Part shown: piece after piece, positions 1 through 6,060 of the stretch
Layout: the number at the start of each line of letters is the position of its first letter
Position numbering within the stretch: the first letter of the stretch is position 1
DNA from: Aliicoccus persicus_A
Lineage (GTDB): Bacteria > Bacillota > Bacilli > Staphylococcales > Salinicoccaceae
Assembly (NCBI GenBank): GCA_020741755.1
Contig: DYYI01000076.1
Coordinates: 1-15,854, forward strand
Length of the DNA stretch: 15,854 bases
Reading direction: 5' to 3'
Made by a program: the position numbers and the translations under genes
The notes under the pieces: model-generated
The model's input: the letters and a program-made list of their open reading frames with translations, nothing else
Told to the model about the DNA's origin: nothing
Databases searched by the model: none

Positions 1-162
1 TTCAATGATTGTCATGTCATACGTTTGATAGTCATACTCTTCCGCCCAACTTTGAATTGCGTTATAACTAAAACCTTCATCAAAATCAAATGACTGAATA
101 ATCGGAGTGACAAACAGATAAAATACGTATGCAAATAATAAAAATATTAACTTACGAATCAT
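1..162 (-). CDS. Small membrane or secreted protein, unknown, 3' end outside window
   Basis: The first 54 codons of a minus-strand gene are present and the frame stays open to the window edge. The protein begins MIRKLIFLLFAYVFYLF, a short basic stretch followed by about 15 hydrophobic residues, so it is either a signal peptide or a single N-terminal membrane anchor. The next part (from about residue 23) is polar and rich in Asp, Glu and Tyr. The ATG at 162 is chosen because GAGGAG lies 9 nt upstream; an ATG slightly further upstream is out of frame and stops at once. It has its own promoter and follows the PLP-lyase gene. In Staphylococcus the glnR-glnA pair usually follows that lyase gene; this is not GlnR. 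I do not recognise the family. Confidence 0.6.
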   Translation of the reverse strand, partial: MIRKLIFLLFAYVFYLFVTPIIQSFDFDEGFSYNAIQSWAEEYDYQTYDMTIIE

Positions 163-196
163 CCTTCATCACTCCTCAATAATTTTTATTGTGTTC

Positions 197-225
197 ATTA
201 TACAATATGTGTTTTCACATTTTAA
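197..225 (-). promoter_or_regulatory. Sigma-A type promoter for the small membrane protein
   Basis: On the minus strand a perfect TATAAT -10 (202-197) is preceded by TTAAAA (225-220, 4 of 6 to TTGACA) with a 17-bp spacer. It sits about 35 bp upstream of the start codon at 162. The spacer contains the dyad ATGTG-TTTT-CACAT (207-220), which could be an operator; no regulator is recognised. The gene therefore seems to be transcribed separately from the upstream lyase. Confidence 0.5.
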
Positions 226-228
226 AAC

Positions 229-1458
229 TTATGACTTTAAATGTTGCTCCAGAGCTTTCTCTAACGCATAGACAACATGTTCGAATGTGAGTCCACCTTG
301 TAAATACAGTCTGTACGGTGCTCTGATCGGACCATCAGCACTCAACTCTAACGATCCACCTTGTACAAACGTACCCGCAGCCATGATGACCGGTGATGTG
401 TATCCAGGAATAGAATCTGGAATTGGCGCAAACAATGAATTGACTGGTGACGCCTTTTGAATCGATTGTGCGAAGTCAATCATCTCTTCACTGCTATTGA
501 ACATAATCGATTGAATAAGATCTGTTCTTGGTTCATTAAATTTTGGATCAGATGTCACATTTACTTTTTCTAACACATGACTTGTCAGTACAGCGCCATT
601 CAATGCTTCTATCACTACGTGTGGTGCTAAAAAGAAACCTTGATACATCGCATGTAGCTCTCCAAGTGAGGCCCCCATTTCTTTACCGATGCCTGGCACG
701 GTTAAGCGATAGCTCACTTTTTCAATAAGGTCATCTTTTCCAACGATATAGCCACCCATTTTCGCAAGACCACCGCCTGGGTTTTTTATTAAGCTGCCAG
801 CAATGATATCTGCACCTGCTTCTAATGGTTCTTCTTTTTCTACAAATTCTCCATAACAGTTATCGACGAATATGATGATTTCTGGGTAGACCTTTTTAAT
901 TTCAGCAATCACTGCTCTAATCTCTTCGATCATGACAGACTTTCTACTCGAGTAGCCACGAGAACGTTGAATGGCAATCATTTTCGTGTTTTCATTAATG
1001 CTGTTAAGAATCGCTTCCGAATCGAATGTATTATCTTTTAGTGGAACGACATTCATATTTACACCGTTATACTTTAATGTGCCAAAATCATTCTCTGAGT
1101 CACCAATGACTTTTTCCAATGTGTCATAAGGTTCTCCTGTAATATATAACAGTTCGTCACCGCTCTCGAGTAACGTGAGCAATACTAAGCTGATTGCATG
1201 GGTCCCAGATACGATTTGTGTTCTCACAATCGCATCTTCACCTTTAAATACTTCAGCATATATCGCTTCGAGCTTATCGCGACCGAGGTCATCATAACCG
1301 TATCCAGATGTTCCATTTAAATCCGTATCGGTCACACCGTGGTTAACAAATGCATCCAGCACTTTGTTGAAGTTAAACTGGCCAATTTGTTTATTGGCAT
1401 ACATAATATCTTTAATTTCAAGCTTTGATTCTTCGATGAGTTTTGTCCAAGTATTCAT
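229..1458 (-). CDS. PLP-dependent aluminium-resistance / methionine gamma-lyase family protein
   Basis: This is a 409-residue fold-type I pyridoxal-phosphate enzyme of the family annotated as aluminium resistance protein or methionine gamma-lyase family protein (YnbB in Bacillus subtilis). Visible marks are GYGYDDLGR (53-61), the cofactor-ring contact region VSGTHAIS (83-90), FVDNCYGEF (197-205) with Asp199 expected to contact the PLP pyridine nitrogen, and SLIKNPGGG (222-230) with Lys225 the likely Schiff-base lysine. By family analogy it may cleave the C-S bond of a sulphur amino acid; the true substrate is uncertain. Its ribosome site AGGTGA overlaps the hflX stop codon, with only 5 bp between the genes, so the two are co-transcribed and probably translationally coupled. 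The hflX-ynbB adjacency is also found in Staphylococcus. Confidence 0.85.
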   Translation of the reverse strand: MNTWTKLIEESKLEIKDIMYANKQIGQFNFNKVLDAFVNHGVTDTDLNGTSGYGYDDLGRDKLEAIYAEVFKGEDAIVRTQIVSGTHAISLVLLTLLESGDELLYITGEPYDTLEKVIGDSENDFGTLKYNGVNMNVVPLKDNTFDSEAILNSINENTKMIAIQRSRGYSSRKSVMIEEIRAVIAEIKKVYPEIIIFVDNCYGEFVEKEEPLEAGADIIAGSLIKNPGGGLAKMGGYIVGKDDLIEKVSYRLTVPGIGKEMGASLGELHAMYQGFFLAPHVVIEALNGAVLTSHVLEKVNVTSDPKFNEPRTDLIQSIMFNSSEEMIDFAQSIQKASPVNSLFAPIPDSIPGYTSPVIMAAGTFVQGGSLELSADGPIRAPYRLYLQGGLTFEHVVYALEKALEQHLKS

Positions 1459-1463
1459 TTATG

Positions 1464-2711
1464 TCACCTATTTAATATACGTTTAATCCAATTACCGTGA
1501 GGCTCATAGCCTTTAATATGATAATTTCCATCATCATCTAATTCTTGTTCCATCACAACTGTATGTCTCTTAAGACGATAAAGATGATCTTGTTCTTGAA
1601 CATTTAAGACGAGCTCATATGGTTTCATCTGTTTAATCATCAATGATAGCAAAGACCCTCTTACATCGTTACCAGACATATTTTTATGAACATACATATG
1701 CGGATAGTCCGGGATAAAATGATGTGTATCATCAATATCTGTCTTGTTAAATAAAACAATCTGTGGGATATCCTGCATATCCAGCTGCTTAAGTAGTGCT
1801 TCTACCGTTTCAAAGTGATGATAACTATTTGGTGCACTGTTATCGACAACATGGATTAGAAACTCACTGTCTTTTGCTTCTTCTAAGGTCGATTTAAAGC
1901 TCTCGACGAGCGTCGTCGGTAAATTTTGAATAAATCCTACCGTATCACTTATAATCGCTTGAAATCCATTCGGAAACACGAGCTGTTGTGTCTTCGGGTC
2001 AAGAGTTGCAAACAGCTCATCTTTTTCATATGTCTCGCCCTTTGCAAGCAGATTAAATAACGTTGATTTACCCGCATTCGTATAGCCGACGAGTGACAGT
2101 TTAACAACGTCATTAATCGTTCTTCTTTCGCGATATCGCTCACGATGATTTTCAATCACTTTGAGCTGCGCTCTAATTTCTTTAATTCTCGTATTGATGT
2201 GACGACGGTCGGTTTCAAGTTTCGTTTCACCTGGGCCTCTCGTACCAATTCCGGCACCGAGTCGTGACAGGTTGATCCCCTGCCCTTTTAATCTCGGTAC
2301 TAAGTATTCGAGTTGTGCAAGTTCTACTTGTAATTGTCCGACTTTAGATTGTGCACGCTGTGAGAAAATATCTAAAATCACTTGTGTTCGGTCAATGACT
2401 TTCACATCAAAGCGATTCTCAATGTTTCTATTCTGACTTGCAGATATTTCATCGTTTACAATGACATAATCTATCGAAGACTCATCTTCATTCTCTTCAT
2501 CAAAATATAGCTCCGCGACTTCATCTAGAAATCCCGTACCGACATATGATTTTGCATTGATTTCATGCATATTTTGAACATGAACGCCTATTACATCAAT
2601 GTTAATTGACGCTGCAAGCTGCACCAATTCATCCACTTGATCATCTACATGTTCACTTTTTCGCACATTTGCAGAGATAATAATTCCCTTAAAGTTTTCT
2701 TCTTTATTAAT
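1464..2711 (-). CDS. hflX: Ribosome-splitting GTPase HflX, probable ATT start
   Basis: HflX binds the 50S subunit and splits stalled ribosomes under heat or antibiotic stress. Counting from the conventional GTG at 2666 (400 residues), the protein shows the glycine-rich HflX segment SRLGAGIGTRGPGETK (134-149), a coiled-coil region near 150-185, and a GTPase domain with G1 GYTNAGKST (194-202), G2/switch I around TLDP (221-224), G3 DTVG (241-244) and G4 NKTD (307-310). I place the start at ATT 2711, giving 415 residues. The 15 residues before the GTG (INKEENFKGIIISAN) form the first beta strand normally seen in HflX, no ATG, GTG or TTG exists in frame between the preceding stop and the GTG, and GGGAG lies 9 nt before the ATT. 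The GTG itself has no ribosome site at proper distance. It is third in a four-gene cluster. Confidence 0.85.
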   Translation of the reverse strand: MNKEENFKGIIISANVRKSEHVDDQVDELVQLAASINIDVIGVHVQNMHEINAKSYVGTGFLDEVAELYFDEENEDESSIDYVIVNDEISASQNRNIENRFDVKVIDRTQVILDIFSQRAQSKVGQLQVELAQLEYLVPRLKGQGINLSRLGAGIGTRGPGETKLETDRRHINTRIKEIRAQLKVIENHRERYRERRTINDVVKLSLVGYTNAGKSTLFNLLAKGETYEKDELFATLDPKTQQLVFPNGFQAIISDTVGFIQNLPTTLVESFKSTLEEAKDSEFLIHVVDNSAPNSYHHFETVEALLKQLDMQDIPQIVLFNKTDIDDTHHFIPDYPHMYVHKNMSGNDVRGSLLSLMIKQMKPYELVLNVQEQDHLYRLKRHTVVMEQELDDDGNYHIKGYEPHGNWIKRILNR

Positions 2712-2717
2712 ATTCCA

Positions 2718-3455
2718 TTACTCCCTTTTAAAATGATGCATGATAATACTACCAGCTATTGCAACATTTAAACTTTCTATGTTTGGTGCCATATCAATCT
2801 TCAGTCGGTTTTCAACAAACGATAAAAGATCATCGGACACACCACTGCCTTCATTCCCTAAGACAACTGCCACAGAATCTTCATTAGTTTTTACTGAATC
2901 TATAGATGTAGCATCTTGTAAGGCTGTGACATAAACACGTCCTTCAAATGATTTTACCATATCGAGTAGATTTGCAGTTTCTACATTGACGTGAAATAGC
3001 GCACCTTGTGTGCTTCTCAGTACTTTATCGCTGAATACATCTACTGAATTTTCTGAGACATATATCGTATCAAAACTAAATGCAGCAGCTGAGCGAATCA
3101 ATGTACCCATATTACCGGGGTCTTGAATATTTTCAAGCATTAGCACGCGCTCGTTCTTACTTTCTTTTGGCACATACTGAATAACCGCCATGATACCAGG
3201 CGGTGTTTCAAGTGAAGATAATGTTTCCATTACAGCATCTGAAACGGTGATGGTTTGAGATGGGTATGTCGTCTTACCTGTGTAGTTTTCAGCAATAATG
3301 ACGGTTTCTATTGTTTGATGGCAAGAAAGGGCCTCATCAATAAGATGTTGGCCCTCGATTAAAAATTGTCCGGTGTTAACACGGAATTTTTTTTGTTTTA
3401 GTTTACGTAACGTTTTGATTTTTTGATTATCTTTTGAACGTATGATTTCTTGCAT
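2718..3455 (-). CDS. SpoU/TrmH-family RNA 2'-O-ribose methyltransferase
   Basis: This is a 245-residue SPOUT-class SAM-dependent methylase of the YsgA/RlmB-like type, expected to methylate a ribose 2'-OH in rRNA or tRNA. The N-terminal substrate-binding domain (about 1-95) contains GQFLIEGQHLIDEAL (29-43). The catalytic knot domain carries motif 1 NIQDPGNMGTLIRSAAAF (109-126; Asn109 and Arg121 conserved), motif 2 VVLGNEGSGVS (197-207) and motif 3 from MAPNIESLNVAIAGS (222-236). Length is normal. Only 3 bp separate it from the upstream peptidase, whose last codons contain its ribosome site GGGAG, so it is coupled to it. Its own last codons supply the ribosome site for hflX. The exact methylation target cannot be read from the sequence. 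Confidence 0.88.
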   Translation of the reverse strand: MQEIIRSKDNQKIKTLRKLKQKKFRVNTGQFLIEGQHLIDEALSCHQTIETVIIAENYTGKTTYPSQTITVSDAVMETLSSLETPPGIMAVIQYVPKESKNERVLMLENIQDPGNMGTLIRSAAAFSFDTIYVSENSVDVFSDKVLRSTQGALFHVNVETANLLDMVKSFEGRVYVTALQDATSIDSVKTNEDSVAVVLGNEGSGVSDDLLSFVENRLKIDMAPNIESLNVAIAGSIIMHHFKRE

Positions 3456-3458
3456 AAA

Positions 3459-4535
3459 CTATCTCCCGATAATTTCATCAACGACATCATCAGATAGACT
3501 CTTCACAACTTCAGTGACTAATTCAACCACTTTGTTGTAGTCTTGACGATGCATGATTGACACGTTTGAGTGGATGTAACGTGTTGGCACACCGATATTG
3601 ATTGAAGGCACACCATCGTTTGCAACGTGGAATGAACCTGCATCCGTACCGCCGCCACTAAGCGCTGTTAATTGAACATCTATGTTTTTCTCAGCGGCTA
3701 CTTTTTGGAAATGTCTTCTGAAACCAACGTGTGCAATGACTGATGAATCCATTAAGAATACCAATGGACCGTCTCCCATTTTGCCAACGCCATCTGCTTC
3801 ACTCATACCAGGTGAATCATAAGCGAGTCCAACATCAATTGAAATTGCTAAATCTGGTTTTACTTTATGTGCTGCTACTTTGGCACCACGTAATCCAACT
3901 TCTTCTTGAACTGTTGCACCACTGACAACGTTAACGTTCACATCTTCACCATCTAATTTTTGTAACACTTCAATTGCTGCTGCACAACCGAAACGGTTAT
4001 CCCAAGCTTTAGCAAGTAAGAAGTCTTTGTTTGTCATTTCCATGAAATCACAATGCGGTGTAATCATATCGCCGACTTTAACGCCTGCTTCTTCCGCTTC
4101 TTCTTTACTCGCAACACCGATATCTAAAAACATATTTTTAATATCTACAGGTTTTTTACGATCTTCAGGTGACAGAATGTGCGGTGGTTTAGAACCAATG
4201 ACACCGTGGAGTACACCTTTGTCAGTCGTTAAATTCATGCGCTGAGATAACATGACTTGGCCCCACCAACCGCCAACTGGATTGAATTTAATGTAACCTT
4301 TGTCATCAATTCTCGTCACCATGAAGCCGACTTCGTCCATATGACCACCGATTAGTACTGTACGCTCACCATTTTTAGCTTTCTTCTTACCAAAAATACC
4401 ACCGAGATTATCGAATACTAACTCATCACTGACTGGTGTTAAATATTCTCTCATCACGTCTTTAACAGCAGTCTCAAAACCAGCGATACCGTTAACATCT
4501 GTAATTTCTTTTAATAGTTGAAGTTGCTTATCCAT
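3459..4535 (-). CDS. M42-family metallo-aminopeptidase (YsdC-like)
   Basis: This is a 358-residue cytosolic dodecameric-type aminopeptidase of family M42 (TET/deblocking/glutamyl aminopeptidase; often mislabelled endoglucanase), which trims peptides released by protein turnover. The dinuclear metal site is complete: His65 in GGHMDEVGFMV (63-73, with Asp67), Asp179 in KAWDNRFG (176-183), catalytic Glu211 and ligand Glu212 in VQEEVGLRG (209-217), Asp234 in SIDVG (232-236) and His322 in RYIHSNVS (319-326). A strong AGGAGG lies 8 nt before the ATG. Position just after the infC-rpmI-rplT operon matches ysdC of Bacillus subtilis, which supports orthology. It heads the peptidase - methylase - hflX - lyase cluster and has a candidate promoter upstream. 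Confidence 0.92.
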   Translation of the reverse strand: MDKQLQLLKEITDVNGIAGFETAVKDVMREYLTPVSDELVFDNLGGIFGKKKAKNGERTVLIGGHMDEVGFMVTRIDDKGYIKFNPVGGWWGQVMLSQRMNLTTDKGVLHGVIGSKPPHILSPEDRKKPVDIKNMFLDIGVASKEEAEEAGVKVGDMITPHCDFMEMTNKDFLLAKAWDNRFGCAAAIEVLQKLDGEDVNVNVVSGATVQEEVGLRGAKVAAHKVKPDLAISIDVGLAYDSPGMSEADGVGKMGDGPLVFLMDSSVIAHVGFRRHFQKVAAEKNIDVQLTALSGGGTDAGSFHVANDGVPSINIGVPTRYIHSNVSIMHRQDYNKVVELVTEVVKSLSDDVVDEIIGR

Positions 4536-4567
4536 ATGTATTGCCTCCTAAAAGATTATCTTCCATT

Positions 4568-4596
4568 ACTATAGCATAATTATTTCCATAACCGAA
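4568..4596 (-). promoter_or_regulatory. Candidate extended -10 promoter for the M42 cluster
   Basis: On the minus strand, TGCTATAGT (4576-4568) is an extended -10 element. The -35 position 17 bp upstream (TTCGGT, 4596-4591) is a poor match. It lies about 33 bp before the start codon and downstream of the rplT terminator, where a promoter for the next cluster would be expected. Confidence 0.4.
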
Positions 4597-4649
4597 ATAT
4601 TTATACACACAATTTTATGCTTTTTTATCTTTAATGTATGGATGAACAT

Positions 4650-4704
4650 AAATAAAACCACCTGTCCATTCTATCATTTACGGATTGAATGAATTGGTGG
4701 TTTT
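4650..4704 (-). terminator. Intrinsic terminator of the infC-rpmI-rplT operon
   Basis: A 9-bp stem (AAAACCACC at 4654-4662 with GGTGGTTTT at 4696-4704) is extended by an inner CATTC/GAATG helix (4667-4671 / 4687-4691). On the minus strand the stem runs into a T-rich tail. It lies 30 bp after the rplT stop and, because both flanks are A/T-rich, may also work on the plus strand. Confidence 0.7.
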
Positions 4705-4734
4705 TATTTAGTAAGACTGAATTCAAAAGTTAAA

Positions 4735-5094
4735 TTATTTCGCTAATGCGTCTTTAGCTTTTGTTGCTAATTCAGCAAATGCATCTGGGTTAGAGATTGC
4801 AATTTCTGAAAGCATTTTACGGTTCATATCGATACCAGCAACTTTAAGACCATTCATTAAACGGTTGTAGCTGATGTCGTTTTGACGCGCTGCCGCATTA
4901 ATACGCGTGATCCATAAACGTCTGAAGTCACGTTTCTTTTGACGACGGTCACGGTAAGCGTACTGACCTGATTTAGTTACAGCTTGTTTCGCTGTTCTAT
5001 ATAATTTCGATTTCGCTCCGAAATAACCTTTTGCTTGTTTTAATACTTTTTTACGTCTCTTACGAGAAGTCATACCATTTTTTACACGTACCAT
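4735..5094 (-). CDS. rplT: 50S ribosomal protein L20
   Basis: This 119-residue highly basic protein has the typical L20 start (MVRVKNGMTSRKRRKKVLK) and the conserved core KLYRTAKQAVTKSGQYAYRDRRQKKRDFR in residues about 30-58 followed by LWITRINAAARQN (60-72). It binds 23S rRNA early in 50S assembly. In Bacillus subtilis L20 also represses its own operon by binding the infC leader; the leader described here at 5880-6024 is of that kind. The ribosome site AGGAGG lies at normal distance before the ATG. It is the last gene of infC-rpmI-rplT, 23 bp after rpmI, and is followed by the terminator at 4650-4704. Length is normal. Confidence 0.97.
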   Translation of the reverse strand: MVRVKNGMTSRKRRKKVLKQAKGYFGAKSKLYRTAKQAVTKSGQYAYRDRRQKKRDFRRLWITRINAAARQNDISYNRLMNGLKVAGIDMNRKMLSEIAISNPDAFAELATKAKDALAK

Positions 5095-5117
5095 TTGTAT
5101 TTCCTCCTAATTTACGA

Positions 5118-5321
5118 TTATTTAGCCGCTCTAGCCAATAGTTGTGTTAAACGTCTTGCATCACCTTTAGCTACTAAAGTTGCTTTACGTAAATGACGTT
5201 TTTGTTTCGTTGATTTGTTAGCGAATAAGTGCGAAGTAAATGCACGGTTTCTTTTAAACTTTCCAGTTGCAGTTCTTTTTACACGTTTTGCATAACCTTT
5301 ATGCGTTTTCATCTTTGGCAT
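5118..5321 (-). CDS. rpmI: 50S ribosomal protein L35
   Basis: A 67-residue lysine/arginine-rich protein beginning MPKMKTHKGYAKRVKRTATG, the invariant L35 signature, with the usual HLFANKSTKQKRHLRK segment (31-46). It is a structural protein of the large subunit. It lies 18 bp after infC and 23 bp before rplT, in the universally conserved infC-rpmI-rplT order. A GAGGAGA ribosome site precedes the ATG. Nothing unusual. Confidence 0.97.
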   Translation of the reverse strand: MPKMKTHKGYAKRVKRTATGKFKRNRAFTSHLFANKSTKQKRHLRKATLVAKGDARRLTQLLARAAK

Positions 5322-5339
5322 ATTAAAATCTCCTCAAAA

Positions 5340-5864
5340 TTATTTTTCTTTTGGTGGTGCGACGACCATAAACATTGAACGGCCTTCCATTTTTGGATAC
5401 TGTTCAACGACTGCTTCTGCTTCTTCTTTAAGTGCATCCGCAAACTTGATTAATACATCGCGACCGATTTCTTTGTGCGTAATCGCACGGCCTTTAAAAC
5501 GAATCGATACTTTAACTTTATCTTCTTTAGATAAAAACTTAATTGCATTTTTCTTTTTCGTATTAAAGTCATGTTCTTCAATCGTTGGTGACAAACGAAT
5601 TTCTTTCACACTGATTGTCTTTTGTTTCTTGCGTGCTTCTTTGTCTTTCTTCTGTTGTTCGTATTTGAACTTACCGTAGTCCATAATTCTTGCGACAGGT
5701 GGTTTGGCTTTTGGTGCGACAAGCACGACATCTAAATTAACACGTTCAGCAAGTTCTATTGCTTCTGCTTTCGTTTTAATTCCAAGTTGGTCACCGTTTT
5801 GCCCAATTAATCGAAGTTCTTTAGAACGAATCTGATCATTAATAAACGTCTGATCTTTTGCTAT
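5340..5864 (-). CDS. infC: Translation initiation factor IF-3, ATA start
   Basis: IF-3 binds the 30S subunit, keeps subunits apart and rejects initiation at non-canonical start codons. The predicted 174-residue product has the N-domain (about 1-75, with RSKELRLIGQNGDQLGIKTK and the linker MDYGKFKYEQQKK) and the C-domain (about 80-174, with IRLSPTIEEHDFNTK, RFKGRAITHKEIG and KMEGRSMFMVVAP). The start is set at ATA 5864: a perfect GGAGGTG (5876-5870) gives an 8-nt spacing, and alignment with the Bacillus start (I-S-K-D, known to begin at AUU) puts I-A-K-D at this codon. The in-frame ATG at 5879 overlaps the Shine-Dalgarno sequence and lacks one of its own. An open frame continues to 5927 through the attenuator hairpin but is not coding. 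Rare-start use allows IF-3 to limit its own synthesis. Confidence 0.93.
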   Translation of the reverse strand: MAKDQTFINDQIRSKELRLIGQNGDQLGIKTKAEAIELAERVNLDVVLVAPKAKPPVARIMDYGKFKYEQQKKDKEARKKQKTISVKEIRLSPTIEEHDFNTKKKNAIKFLSKEDKVKVSIRFKGRAITHKEIGRDVLIKFADALKEEAEAVVEQYPKMEGRSMFMVVAPPKEK

Positions 5865-5879
5865 TGTTGACACCTCCAT

Positions 5880-6024
5880 AAATTTAAACGAACAAAAAGA
5901 GCGGGTTGCATATGCAACCCGCCCCAAAGTTACCTAAACTCTTGTTAGGTGTTATAGGATAACCCACTCGCTCATTAAGGCTCGTAGGTGAGAAGGGTTG
6001 CTTCTTCTTGTCCGTTCATTCAAC
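5880..6024 (-). ncRNA. L20-type leader RNA of infC-rpmI-rplT
   Basis: About 145 nt of structured leader lies between the infC promoter and infC. Its 5' part contains GGACAAGAAGAAGCAACC, very like the start of the Bacillus subtilis infC leader bound by L20. A competing pair is visible: GCAACCC (6001-5995) can pair with GGGTTGC (5920-5914), which is the 5' arm of the terminator hairpin next to infC, so the leader can switch between anti-terminator and terminator. An internal ACCTAA/TTAGGT hairpin (about 5927-5950) adds structure. L20 binding would favour termination when free L20 accumulates; this regulation is known for the family and inferred here. Confidence 0.75.
5891..5922 (-). terminator. 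Attenuator terminator of the L20 leader
   Basis: A perfect 22-bp palindrome (5901-5922, arms GCGGGTTGCAT / ATGCAACCCGC) is followed on the minus strand by CTCTTTTTGTT. It ends about 15 nt before the infC ribosome site. Being a palindrome with no unpaired loop base, the RNA must open about 4 bases at the tip. It is the terminator half of the leader switch. Confidence 0.85.
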
Positions 6025-6031
6025 TCTTATA

Positions 6032-6060
6032 ATACTACACGTTTAGAGTACGAAAGTCAA
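6032..6060 (-). promoter_or_regulatory. Promoter of infC-rpmI-rplT
   Basis: On the minus strand TTGACT (6060-6055) and TAGTAT (6037-6032) are separated by 17 bp; an alternative -10, TATTAT, lies at 6034-6029 with a 20-bp spacer. The -35 hexamer directly follows the thrS stop codon (6063-6061) with no base between, and no terminator separates thrS from the leader. Confidence 0.6.

Noticed and set aside
5865..5927. Longer infC reading frame upstream of the ATA
   Set aside because: It runs through the palindromic attenuator and the Shine-Dalgarno sequence and adds residues absent from IF-3 proteins.
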